Shown: in pieces, positions 28,897-39,504 of the stretch
How the letters are laid out: each line of letters starts with the position of its first letter
Position numbering within the stretch: the first letter of the stretch is position 1
Source of the DNA: Durusdinium trenchii
Lineage: Eukaryota; Sar; Dinophyceae; Suessiales; Symbiodiniaceae
Length of the DNA: 64,000 nt
Reading direction: 5' to 3'
Assembly (NCBI GenBank): GCA_963970005.1
Contig: CAXAMN010028917.1
Coordinates: 473,015-537,014, forward strand
Made by a program: the position numbers and the translations under genes
Notes under the pieces: model-generated
What the model saw: the letters and a program-made list of their open reading frames with translations, nothing else
Told to the model about the DNA's origin: nothing
The model's database searches: none

Positions 28897-30300
28897 CGAG
28901 ATAGACAGATGTCCTGAGCATACATATTCTGGTCATCTGGATCACCTTGAAAAGACCTGTAATCAATAGTCTCATCATCTCCTTCATCATCATCTTCTTC
29001 CAAGGGAAGGAGAGACGTATCAGGATCTGACGGTGTCGAGACTGGTGGACGAGCACTTGATGGGCCGGCACTTGATGAACTCGTACCAGGCTCCTCTCCG
29101 GACTTCTTGGCATGAGGTGACATTGCGCGGGCTTTCTTGGCAGGAGACTGCATGTTCTTAAGCATCGACTTAGAAGTAGCCTTACGTAAACAAGGCGAAA
29201 AAGACGACGGCGCCGGAACATCACCCCCCAGCCTAGGAGAGGGAGAAATCCCTGGAGCAGGCTGTACAGAAGGCGTCGGAGGTAAGACAAGCGCATCATG
29301 ATTGACGACAGGTGCGGACGAAGGGCGGGCGAGGTGGCTCATCGGGAATGAGCTCTGGAGACGAAACAATAGGTTCGTCCGGATCCATACAAATATCCGT
29401 GGCGGTACCAGTAGGAGGTGGTACAGGTGGTGTTGGCGGTGAAGGAAGATCTGGCGGTGTCATAGGATCATCGGGAGCCGCAGGAAATGGTTGAAATCGG
29501 AAGGGAGCCGGTGGAGGCCCAATTCGATTCACAAATAATACGAAGGTCCAGCCGGAAGGCTGAAAACCACTGCGGTAACATGCTGACGCTGTCAGAGCAT
29601 AACCACGTGTGGGTGAGTCCTTATGCCAGGCAAAAAGCACGGAAAGATCCGGTGGTGACACTAGACTCTTGTTGGTACCAAGTGTGTTCCGGTAGACATA
29701 ACACTGGTCAAAAGAATAGTGTGGCAAAAACTTGCTGCGAAGGAAGGTGCAGCCTTCCACAATTGCTTGAATTCGACTATCCTCATAACTCTGTGAAATC
29801 ATATCGAGCTCACAGGCGTTGGAAACCTGCGCAATGGCCCTTGACATGCGCGCAAAACAAGAGTCCTCGACAATTGCGCTTGTTACGTTTGTATCAAACG
29901 GAAGATCCTTCATATTAATGGTGTTTATATTCAAGAAATCATGTTCCACAGAGGACTGGAACACTTCGATCAAGGATTGACACTCCTTGTCAGAAAAATC
30001 ATCAACCAGCTCCGTATACAGGCTTGTACATCGGTCAGAAGGACGGACGTTGAAGAACTTGCCGAAACAATCAGCAAGTGCTTGACAAAGTCTGTAAGGA
30101 TAGACCTGCGCGAGATGAGTTCTACTTCCATGTCCTTTAGCTGACCCTTCAAGATGTTCATGCTCATGTTTGTTCTTACAATAACGATTGGAACATCGGC
30201 GAAAGATAGGATTTAAAACTACCACAATTTGGTAGTAAATGGATTCTCTAAGACGAAGTATCTTCCTTTTCGATGTTGATACTTGGCAGCTTCTGCACAA
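28897..30300 (-). pseudogene. element 2 linker between methyltransferase-like domain and RT
   Basis: Two overlapping frames (30300-29296 and 29369-28893) correspond to the element 1 region ending in the Pro-rich, acidic linker. Segments such as CYVYRNTLG and LFAWHKDS parallel element 1 CKVYRGTFG and LIMWKPGK. The second half is rich in Pro, Ser and acidic residues. Confidence 0.7.
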
Positions 30301-30560
30301 AAATCGACCATAGGCAACATCTTACGACTTCTGCTGGACAGACTCCCAATCATTGATCTTCTGCAGATTGGACCAAGGACCACAGACAGGTTCTAAAATG
30401 ATAACCTCTGGCTGTTGCTCTCTAATGATCCTATTGGTCATTGCTCTTCCTTTAGACGTGGAAATGTCAAAACCATTTCGAATATCAATCGGAGTTCCTA
30501 CCTTCATTCTGGACAAAGCGCAACACTGACTTAATCTGGCTGAGCCAGCGAAGATCTCCA
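30230..30560 (-). pseudogene. methyltransferase-like domain of element 2 pol
   Basis: Reads KVGTPIDIRNGFDIST, PEVIILEPVCGPWSNLQ and, after a frame break near 30322, MVDFCAEAAKYQHRKGRYF followed by VLENPFTTKLW. This is a coherent order of an acidic motif, a PxCGPWS motif resembling the catalytic PC loop of C5 methyltransferases, and an ENP motif. The domain lies between integrase and RT as in element 1, so it belongs to this copia lineage. Retroelement-borne cytosine methyltransferases have been described in Symbiodinium; I cannot say whether this is the same group. Confidence 0.55.
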
Positions 30561-30578
30561 GAACATGGATCTTACCTC

Positions 30579-31256
30579 TTATCTCACAATTCCAGTGGGC
30601 TTCGGCATAGGAAGTACCATCACAACTGAAAAACTCTCCGGCATCTTCATATACAAAATCTTCGGTGCACTCTTACCTCGTACACGTAGTGGAGGAGGAT
30701 GATCACGCTCTGGAAGTTCAATTCCTGGCTTGGACGGCGCAATGGTATCATCACGTCTCAGCAAGGAAACGTTGACCTTAACTATCCGTGATCCTAAGTC
30801 TACACCTATCATAGCTCCTTCGACAGAGATTGCCTTACCCTTGATCCATACTCCGCCCTTAGTTCCATCTGCCTTGATCTTGCACTTGTCCTCTTGCCAA
30901 TAAAAGACCTTATTGCCTGGAGCTATTGGCTTATTTGACATGCGGAATTGACCGGCCAGATCACGGCGGACATGTCTGCTGGACGTCTGCCAAAAGCTAG
31001 TTCAAGAGGTGTAACACCCCCATAGGTTACGGAAGTACTGCGTGCTAATGCAGCTTCTCGGAGAAGCTGTCGGTAAGACACAGCATGTAGTGATGCTGGA
31101 GCAGAACGATCACGAGTAGACTGTAACATGACCTTAACTGGTAACGAAGGTGGAGGATCAGCAAGTGGATCGCTGTCCTTGGGCTCCTTAGTGTCCTGAG
31201 ATTCCTCTTCCTGAACCACGACCGGAAGATCATCAGTGTCCTTGTCATCCTTCTTC
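30579..31256 (-). pseudogene. element 2 integrase C-terminal remnant
   Basis: SYRQLLREAALARST, GVTPLELAFGRRPADM, then a small barrel-like domain (KVFYWQEDKCKIK...VWIKGKAISVEG...VKVNVSLLRRDD) that parallels element 1 KVFVWTQDSSKFK...RWVRATVLGQEG. The zinc finger and the whole DDE core are missing: only about 100 codons of Lys/Asp/Pro-rich sequence separate them from protease, against about 650 residues in element 1. The element cannot encode a working integrase. Confidence 0.75.
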
Positions 31257-31751
31257 TTACCTGATGCTGCAGAAAAAGTGTCCTGTCTCACGAAGGAGGT
31301 CAGGTCTAGCATCGCATGACCTGAGCGGGCCATCGGCAAGAGGGCTCGCTTCAAACCCCAAGGATGGGCAGGTCATGAAGTCGCCTTCGTTCGTATGCTC
31401 TATGGTGACGTTCAGGTTCCTCATCTGTTCAATTGAGACGAGAATTGGGACCTTACCTTGATCTAGGATGTCAACATAGGTACAACATGGACGCGAAGTC
31501 TGAAACTGTATTGCTAGCTTGTATTCGGCCTTTCCGATCTGTCCATTAGCAAATGTGAAGGCGGTGTCACCGGGTTCATACCAACAGGTAATGTTCGGAT
31601 TACCGCTCTCACGAACTGCGTGGACAAAACGTTCAACGGCATACCATGAACCCATGCTCTTAGTACATCCGTTGTCCGAGAATGACATGAGTAGGGTACT
31701 TGGCAGGCTCGAGAACTTGCGAAAGGCGTGTCCTTGGTACAGCTGAGGCAA
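31257..31751 (-). pseudogene. element 2 aspartic protease domain
   Basis: SFSDNGCTKSMGSWYAVERF corresponds to element 1 LDIGCTRAMGSRRAVDYF; the active-site triplet has become DNG. Further shared blocks: WYEPGDTAFTFANGQ against WYSFEATKSKFYFANSQ, and GKVPILVSIEQMRNL against GEVPLLMSLPQMRNL. The frame then enters the deleted integrase region. Confidence 0.78.
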
Positions 31752-31759
31752 TCTACAGC

Positions 31760-33128
31760 AAGATCATATGAGGACCATTCGGGAGTACCGTACCAGGTAT
31801 CCCGCATCCAATATGCATCTTCGGACCAGGACCAGTCATCCGTGGAAGGGTCCTGAGGCTCTCTGGCTGTACTCGAGGTCAGCTTGCAGCTCGAGGCGCC
31901 TTGATCATCGGACGTTTGGAAAGTCTTGGACTTACCCTTGCCGTCCTTTCCTTTTGAATCATCCTTACTGCCAAACTTGAATTTACCTTTGGTGTATTTG
32001 CCTCCTTTCTTTCCTTTAGATTTTCCTTGGCCCTTACCCCAGTAAGACTGATCTGGTTCATATTCTTCTTCGGCCATATTGGCCTCGCCGCCGCTCTTAC
32101 GGTTTTGGGATCCAGTATAGGACCTAAATGCTCCTCTTCTTCCTTCCCTTACCCTTGCCTCAGCCTTTTCCACCGCCCTTACGACGGCCCCTTGGGCGTC
32201 TACCTGGGACCCTATGGAGAGCAAAACATTCATGTTCGTCAACGGCCCAAAATGCTTCTTCGTCATCTAAGGGCATAAAACCTCCTTCTCCGTTTTCTTC
32301 ATCCTTGACCCAGAAACCTTCCGCTCCTTCGTATTCTCCTTGGTCTACGATCCAAAACGAACGCTGCTTGTTGCGCGGGCGAATGTTAGGATCTTGCCGT
32401 TCTAGACGCTATGAAGAGGTCGTAGTACTTCTGCTTAATAGTCTCAAGGTCGTACAGGTGTATCAGAATTCCCTTGCTCTGCAGTTCACTAGTTAACCGT
32501 TCACGTTGGCCATCTGAAAGCTCAGCTATGAAATTGCTTGCGTCGGTCCTGACAGATCTTGTTCCACTTGTCCAAGATATCCTGGCTTGCACAATTTCTA
32601 TCGGTCCAATCGGCTTCAGGTGGTCGGGCTGGCGGCGCACTTCCTGACGCTGCTGTTGTGTTGCAGTCAACCAGCCATTGTGTATAAATGGCACGAGCTC
32701 TTTCTGCACCTACACGATCGTAGTTGGCAAGTTGTTCATGGAATTCTGCTGTCACCTTGGGCATGGTGTCCATCCATGAGGCACGAAGCCGGCGTAAGAG
32801 AATCTCAAACTTGCTGATGAATGTCACGAATTCTTGATTGCCTCTACGGTGCTTGAAGAAATTCAAAACACGATAGAGGAAAACGTTCTGAGCTCCTTTT
32901 ACGAAATACGGTCTGCAGGAAGTAATTAACTCCATTCTCAGGATCCTTGAGACGATCATTATCTAGAAGCTCTCTAACTCTATACATCGTGGCATCGGCT
33001 GTTAATCTGGACTTAAGTAGTGGTCCGTGACGTTCGGGCTTATCAATGCTAGTTATCGACAACCAGTCATCGACTGCCTCCTCGTACCTAAACCAACTTA
33101 CGCGTCCGTGACTAAAGACAGGCGGCAT
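31760..33128 (-). pseudogene. element 2 gag
   Basis: Starts MPPVFSHGRVSWFRYEEAVDDW at 33128, matching element 1 VPPSYDGKTSWFSYEDAIDDW. It shifts near 32930 into YFVKGAQNVFLYRVLNFF and continues in further frames to a Lys/Gly-rich tail (KGQGKSKGKKGGKYTKG near 32030). At least three frame breaks. As in element 1, no CCHC knuckle is visible. Confidence 0.8.
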
Positions 33129-33146
33129 CGACTCCTCGTGGGACTG

Positions 33147-33156
33147 GACTTACACT
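33147..33156 (-). promoter_or_regulatory. candidate splice donor in element 2 leader
   Basis: GAGT|GTAAGT on the minus strand, a full GTAAGT consensus, 20 bases upstream of the gag ATG and 52 bases beyond the primer-binding site. Same placement as in elements 1 and 4 although the surrounding leader differs. Confidence 0.5.
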
Positions 33157-33207
33157 CGACCAGGGAAGGTCCGTAGCATCATCGCCTGACGTAAACATCA
33201 CAACCAG

Positions 33208-33219
33208 GCTCCGCTACCA
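33208..33219 (-). other. primer-binding site, element 2
   Basis: TGGTAGCGGAGC on the minus strand, four bases inside the LTR edge. Identical to the site in elements 1, 3 and 4. Confidence 0.85.
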
Positions 33220-33223
33220 CTAT

Positions 33224-33427
33224 TGACACGAAGTGCAATGCAGTGGATTTCCCTTGGAAAGAACACGATCTCGAGAGAGGTCCAATCGGACGATGCTCGG
33301 ACACGAGTCGAATGCAGTCGCGCTATGAAAGCAAGCGGCTTTTCTCAGTCTTGAGCCAAATGTATCAGTCATGTGTGTACATAAGGTGTGAGACCATACA
33401 GAGGTTGGTTCTAGGAAAAAGGAAACA
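33224..33427 (-). repeat. element 2 5' LTR
   Basis: 204 bp, TGACAC...GGAAACA (TGTTTCC...GTGTCA when read with the element). It matches 258-340 plus 16850-16950 in order. The outer flank is AA followed by eight G. Confidence 0.88.
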
Positions 33428-34289
33428 AAGGGGGGGGAATGACGCCGATTTTCTTTCGCTCGTTCACTTGAAGATAACTTCGTACTTCGTTTACTTTAAG
33501 ATAACGTTGCACTTCATTCACATTCAGATAGCTTCAGTCGTATTGCGCAGGATTTTGGTTCAACAATGGTTTGCCCCCAAGCTTTAGTTTTGGTGTTCAT
33601 ATTGTTACTTCGCATTGCTGGTCAGCCGTGTCCGTCTTCAGATCGTTTGCTTTTCTTTTTGTTTCCTGTGAATCCGTTTACGCTTGATCAGTACATAGAC
33701 GGTTGGTGTCGTTCTTGTCTTAGAGCGGTTTGTTTTACAGGCTTCGCTCGATCCGGATAGATCTTGGTGCGATTGGTCCGGCTTACCTTCTTACATACCT
33801 CTGTTATCAGCGGCTCGGCTTCGGTACACTGGTTCGGTTCCGTGTTTCTCTTCCGCTCTGACTGCTTCCCTTTGGGTCTTGTCTAGACGTTTGTTGGGTC
33901 TTCGTCTTCGCGCATTGCCCATGGATTCTTCTAGAGCTGTCAATCCGGAACTCTTGAACTATGTTCGGAGTTGGCAGTTTCGCTACCACAACAGAGGCAA
34001 CGATCTCTTCCCTGCCATCGCAAAAGCGAGGTCGAACACATTTGGCAAGAAAAACTTTTGCTAGAAAACGAACGAGAGGCAAAAACGATGACCCTCATGA
34101 GACTTTGCGTCAACCAACCATGCAAATTAGCGCGACGCCCTCGCGACGTCCACCCCTTGTTTAAACACAATATCCAATCACATAGAGAACAGGAATTCTA
34201 TTTATTGATTGACTTATCTGTCAAGCTGAAAAACTAATTTACAGCCTGCACTTCCTCATAGCCAGCGTACTGTAAACCCTATTTGTGAA
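33428..34289. other. unique flank with a short triple repeat, no gene
   Basis: Three imperfect copies of a 27-28 bp unit (CGTTCACTTGAAGATAACTT type) lie at about 33461-33541. Short open frames further right have no recognisable content. Confidence 0.5.
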
Positions 34290-35003
34290 ATTTGGCAAGC
34301 AAACCCACCAGGAAATGCATTTGTGTGCTCAAAGACCAACGCAGCTTTTGCCATGTTATGAGACAACCTTTCACTGTCCAACTTTGCCCCTGGAGCCATG
34401 ATGACATGTTTCTTCACCTAATTAAGCCACCTAAACGTTCAACTTTTGTCACTGCATTGACACCACACCTAGTTCACACTATTCTTCGTATTTGCATTCA
34501 GCCGTTTAGGACCCATGTTCAATGTGCTACAGTATATATAGGCTCGGTCTAGCAGCTAGACCGGTCGCATTTGCACTTCTTGAACATAAAGCCTCCGCGA
34601 CCTTGAGAACTGTTGCAATCATTCTGTAAAAACAATACAAAGTTGCCCCCAACTGATTCTTGGTTGCAATCACTACTCTTGTATATACCTAGGCAACACT
34701 GGCCGATTGCTATGTGTCTTTGAACAGCTCAATCAAAATCCTCTTCCCTCATCCTGCCTGGCAGTAGAAGTGTAAATCGTTCAAAAGGCCTCGGCGAACG
34801 GTTTCCTCTCCCTCCCGATCCACCCAATGCTTTTGCATCGCCCCTCTGGAGCTCCCAAGGCCATGGCCGCCATCATGGCCCCCGAAGATGTAGAACCCAT
34901 ATTCGCCCGAAGACGAAATGCCCCACACCGCAGTGTGGTAATACCGCGCTGTGGGCAGCGTGCCCGTGGGCGACAGTGATGACCACGAGTTGCTGGCCTC
35001 CAA
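34290..35003 (-). pseudogene. Kelch-like repeat unit, copy 1
   Basis: 34749-35003 encodes on the minus strand SWSSLSPTGTLPTARYYHTA, then GFYIFGGHDGG and LNDLHFY, the pattern of a Kelch blade (ARxxHxA, YIFGGxDG, xxLxxY). Only about one blade is present and there is no start or continuation. The left part (34292-34720) is non-coding sequence shared with 53160-53560. Confidence 0.6.
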
Positions 35004-36018
35004 CTTCTGGGGTTTGGATGGTGGGCGCGATCTGCGAAGAATAAACTGTTGTTATAATATGACTTGTTAAATGTTATATATGCTCAAGGGGTTGTTTTTG
35101 GCCACACAACCATCGAAAGTACAATGGTTTTGGTGCATGTAGAACGAGTTCCAAGGCATCTATACACCACACAAAATGGGGTGAGATCAAGAGCACAAAG
35201 AAATTCCAAGAAGTAGCAACAGATCAAAACCAAAGAATCGCAAGCACCACAACCAACCAACCCACCAAAAGAGTGGCCCCCCACAAGTAGAAATCACCCA
35301 CGGCCCCGCCCCCCGATCGGGACGCCTCGTCAGCTGCGAAGCGAAGTAACACAGGAAAGAAAAGCAAGCCGGAATCGAGAAAGCAAAGTGCGAAAAGAGG
35401 GTGAGCTATCAAAAAACTAACCAAATCAGCTGGTCTCTTGGCCCCCTGCCCCCTTGCACCCCTGGTCCCTGCGTCGCGTTGGTTTCGTAGTCCTTCAGAA
35501 TAGGCGTATATAATAGTACTGTAGTCGTAGTCGTATACGTCCTATATAGGACCGCCGTCGTCGTCGTCGTCGCCTCTCAGCACAAAGGGATATAGAGGGA
35601 CCCTGTGGTCCGCCCCCCGTCAGCGGGGATCGTGGTGGCCCTTCCATTCTGGTATACCGGGCGGCGGGCTTTCGTGCGCTTCCGGCGCTTCTCTGCTGGC
35701 TGTTGCTTGCGCTGCTGTTCTGGGACGTCTTCTCGCTGGCCGGTCCCAAGTCCGGCATTGGTCACCTTTTTGGCGAGCTGTACTCCACGACGAAGGTGAT
35801 TGCTCCATCGCTCGGCTCTGCGACTTCACATAGAGAAAGGACAGCGCAAGCAGTTTGATCCGAGCCGACCCGCCGGCTCACACATCCCTTCTTCTTGGCC
35901 ATGGCTCAAGCAAGTGGTGACCACTGACGTTCCTTCCGTCTGACTTCTTCGCTCTGATGCGCAAGCGGCTGCCACCATCCAGAACACCTTTGATGCTTGC
36001 TATGCTCAGCAACTGTAA
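35004..36018. other. no gene; short GTC repeat
   Basis: A (GTC)n run lies at about 35550-35573. The rest shows no supported reading frame. Confidence 0.45.
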
Positions 36019-36059
36019 CTACGTTGTGCTTGTGGTGGGCAAAGGACGGCCTCTAATCC

Positions 36060-38270
36060 GAGTCATCGGTGCGCAGTTCTGACACAGGCTGGATTGCTGG
36101 TCTCTCTCTTTGAGGAGGTGGCCATTGTCGATGACAGTGCTCAGGTTCCTGCTGAGCTGGCCACTCTGCTTCAGACTGACCTTGCCTCGGCCTGGGAAGA
36201 GCCGTCGTTTCGTCAGGCCCTCAGTAGTCACTGCTTGACATGCTCTTATCGACCCTGTGATGACTTGCAGCATCATCTCAGCACGGTGCATTCGGATTCT
36301 CTTGATCCATTGCCTGCTCACCACACGCAGTGTGAGTGTCCTTCTCTCGGCCGTTGTGATGGGCGCTTGGAGGCTCAAGCACTACCTGATTGGTGTCCAG
36401 TGGCAGTGAACATTGCGCTCCTCCTTCGCGATGGAGGCCTACGTTCCCCAGGAAGGGTGGAGAGGACATGGAGACGCTGGATCGGATGCAGGATGTATGG
36501 GGCAACTTGCTCAACAAACGCCCTTGACTCTCGCACCACCAGGAGGAGAGCCAGAAGAAGCACAAAGGCAAAGGGAAAGGAAAAGGCAAAAAAGCCACCT
36601 CCAACCAGGGCACCTTGACCTCTCTCCATCAGACAGTCCAACACTCGGTATCCTTGGGGCTTCGACACGAGAGCAACCTTCAAAGCGTGGCCTCTAAGGG
36701 AACGATTGTTCCTCAGCTCTTCGGGAAGGCCACTCAGTGGAAGCAAACACAGTCCATCGTTTCAGGAGTTGATGGAATGTCTATGAATGCCAACGAGGAC
36801 GATCCACTGAGGCAACATGCCATGACCAATCGACTAATGACCTCGGGGGGGAACAGGCCAATTGCAAGTCACTCTGAGGGACAACTGCCTTCACGACGTT
36901 CTGTCGACCCTGTGCTTCAATGCGGTGTGGCTTCTGGTGGAGGGACGCCTGAGATGGTCAATTCCTGCCAAACACAGTGGCCAGCCTACCTCGACGATGT
37001 CACCTCAAAGCTCCTGGGCTGGAAAGCTGATCAACCGACACGAGGTGTGTTGGTTGAATGCTACCTTGGAATCTTTTCTTTGGGCTCATTTTCACCGAGC
37101 TGATGCACGGTGACAGGATTTGGGGCAAGGACGCAAGACCATCCAAACCTTATTGTTTTCTCGAGCTGGTCTTTGTTTACATTTGGCGCAATCGGGTGAA
37201 ATGCAGCTGTTTCTGAACTCATGGGCCCGCTTGGGGCAACAGGAGCTTTTTGAGTTTGTGCCGCGTTGGCTGTCACGGTGTCAGCCACGACTCTTCAATT
37301 GTTCATGGGAACGCAGGTTCGACCAAAGCGGTGAGATCAAGTGCATTCAAGTGCCATGATCGAGGAAATTGCTTCCGGTGTTGATTGCACCATCGCCTAC
37401 GGTGTTGTTCAAAAATAGCCACCTTTTGATGAGTGGGAAACCTTGCATGGCATGAGAGCGGGACTGACCACCAATCCCAAAGCACACTGCACTGATCATT
37501 GACAAGTCCGTGTGTGCGCAAGGTCGCTACCAGAAAGCGGATTGGCAACTGGAGGTCCCTCAGACGTGTTTCGATGGGAATCCTCCCTTGCCTGTGATCG
37601 TGTCACTTATCAGGTACTCAGTCTCATCGCGCACTCAGGTGACTTGGGTGGTGGGCATTATCGTGCGGCTTGTCGCACTTCGACCGGCTGGGCGTCAATG
37701 AACGACTCACAAGAGACTGATTTGGATGAGTATATTCACCTGCATCCGAACCAGGATGTCATGCGCTGTTGCGGTTGGTATACTTTGTTTGTGATCCAAC
37801 CCCAGGTCCATCCCTGCTCTGTCGTGAACATGGTTCAAGGGCTTCGGGGACTGGCAGCCACTTCGGGCGTTGGACAAGCCGTTCAGGACCACGTGTGTGA
37901 TGTATATGGCCTCTGCGTACCGAGTGGCCCCTGGCTGGAGGTGCATGTGAGCCAACACCATGATGGCTATTTGGAAGCTGCCCGTCAAGCTATGAGTCAA
38001 CTTGTTCCTGCCGCTTTTCATGACACCATCCCATGCACTTTGTGCCAAGAGGAGCTCAAGCCGGGTGCCCCCCTGGAGACCTTCTCACCATCTTTGTCAG
38101 ATGGCCCTGAACTTGGGACTGGGTGCTGTTTACCATGAAAAGGATTTGGCCCATTTAGGAGCCTTTTTTGACTTTAGCACGCCACTGAGCGAGCTCTATA
38201 TGGGGAACGCAATCCCCCACCAACCACGCGGCTCGTCCTGGATGGGCGGATTTGGCTGAAGTGGGGGCGG
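36060..38270 (+). pseudogene. decayed ORF with C2H2 finger and ubiquitin-protease His box
   Basis: Read in several plus-strand frames. 36094-36618 has CLTCSYRPCDDLQHHLSTVH, a C2H2-type finger, then a Lys-rich tail (KAKGKEKAKK). 37512-38138 holds IAHSGDLGGGHYRAACR and GWASMNDSQ, the catalytic His block of ubiquitin-specific proteases (HSGxxxxGHYxA...WxxxNDxxV). Between them are family-like but broken segments (for example 37120-37359). I do not see an intact Cys box. A finger followed by a USP-like region resembles the C-terminal parts of multicopy dinoflagellate retroelement ORFs, but no RT is visible here. Confidence 0.5.
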
Positions 38271-38490
38271 TGGCTCTGGGCCGCTATTTGGCTGCGACCA
38301 GGATGCTGATGCTCGGGGAGGAAGTTTTGCAGCTGGACTTGCACAGTTCATGAGCCAGTTGTTGGACAGAGACCGTTTCTGATCTGTTTGACCTCTGGTG
38401 GACACCGTCCACCACCTGTGTATAGTGACCGTGGGAAGTCACTGACATGGCCGCGACACAGCTCGTGAGAAGCCCCGCGTCCAACTCAGC

Positions 38491-38782
38491 CTGTCATCGT
38501 CGTCGTCGTCGTCGTCCAGTCGTCCAGTCGGGGTCGTAGTCGGGGTCATAGTCGGTCACAGTCGTAGTCATGGTCGTAGCACTAGTAGTACTTAGTACTA
38601 GTAATAGTCGTAGTGGTACTTAGTACTAGTACTAGTAGTAGTAGTAGTAGTACTAGTAGTAGTAGTAGTAGTAGTAGTAGTACTAGTAGTACTAGTAGTA
38701 GTAGTAGTAGTAGGAGTAGGAGTAGTAGGAGTAGTAGGAGTAGTAGGAGTAGTAGGAGTAGTAGGAGTAGTAGGAGTAGTAG
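38491..38782. repeat. trinucleotide repeats left of the gap
   Basis: A (CGT)n run at about 38497-38516, then AGT/TAG triplets with ACTAG interruptions, passing into AGTAGGAGT units up to the gap. Confidence 0.9.
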
Positions 38783-39389
38783 NNNNNNNNNNNNNNNNNN
38801 NNNNNNNNNNNNNNNNNNNNNNNNNNNNNNNNNNNNNNNNNNNNNNNNNNNNNNNNNNNNNNNNNNNNNNNNNNNNNNNNNNNNNNNNNNNNNNNNNNNN
38901 NNNNNNNNNNNNNNNNNNNNNNNNNNNNNNNNNNNNNNNNNNNNNNNNNNNNNNNNNNNNNNNNNNNNNNNNNNNNNNNNNNNNNNNNNNNNNNNNNNNN
39001 NNNNNNNNNNNNNNNNNNNNNNNNNNNNNNNNNNNNNNNNNNNNNNNNNNNNNNNNNNNNNNNNNNNNNNNNNNNNNNNNNNNNNNNNNNNNNNNNNNNN
39101 NNNNNNNNNNNNNNNNNNNNNNNNNNNNNNNNNNNNNNNNNNNNNNNNNNNNNNNNNNNNNNNNNNNNNNNNNNNNNNNNNNNNNNNNNNNNNNNNNNNN
39201 NNNNNNNNNNNNNNNNNNNNNNNNNNNNNNNNNNNNNNNNNNNNNNNNNNNNNNNNNNNNNNNNNNNNNNNNNNNNNNNNNNNNNNNNNNNNNNNNNNNN
39301 NNNNNNNNNNNNNNNNNNNNNNNNNNNNNNNNNNNNNNNNNNNNNNNNNNNNNNNNNNNNNNNNNNNNNNNNNNNNNNNNNNNNNNNNN
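38783..39389. other. assembly gap (607 N)
   Basis: Run of N between simple repeats; the repeat probably stopped the assembly. Reading frames drawn across it are not real. Confidence 0.99.
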
Positions 39390-39492
39390 GTAGTGGTAGT
39401 GGTAGTGGTAGTGGTAGTGGTAGTGGTAGTGGTAGTAGTGGTGGTAGTAGTAGTAGTAGTAGCCGTCGTCGTCGTCGTGGTGGTGGTGGTAA
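39390..39492. repeat. trinucleotide repeats right of the gap
   Basis: GTAGTG hexamer units, then GTA and CGT triplets. The motif order resembles the left side of the gap. Confidence 0.9.
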
Positions 39493-39504
39493 CTAGAACT
39501 AATA

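Larger units (their letters stand above)
258..33427 (-). mobile_element. copia element 2, decayed, interrupted by nested insertions
   Basis: Minus-strand Ty1/copia retrotransposon. Its intact 5' LTR is 33224-33427, followed by a primer-binding site (33208-33219), a leader with a splice-donor-like site, then gag, protease, an integrase remnant, a methyltransferase-like domain, reverse transcriptase, RNase H and accessory genes. The 3' LTR is present as two halves, 258-340 and 16850-16950, which together match the intact copy in order. The DNA between the halves contains element 1. A further block of about 6 kb (roughly 19.58-25.65 kb) separates two parts of the accessory region and has no homology to element 1. 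At least ten frame breaks and nonsense changes mark it as dead. The outer extent is an inference from LTR matching. Confidence 0.7.

Noticed and set aside
35899-35910. Spliced-leader-like TGGCTCAAG near 35900 and near 52157
   Set aside because: Only nine bases match, within ATGGCTCAAGCA in both places; the preceding CCATTT part of the leader is missing.
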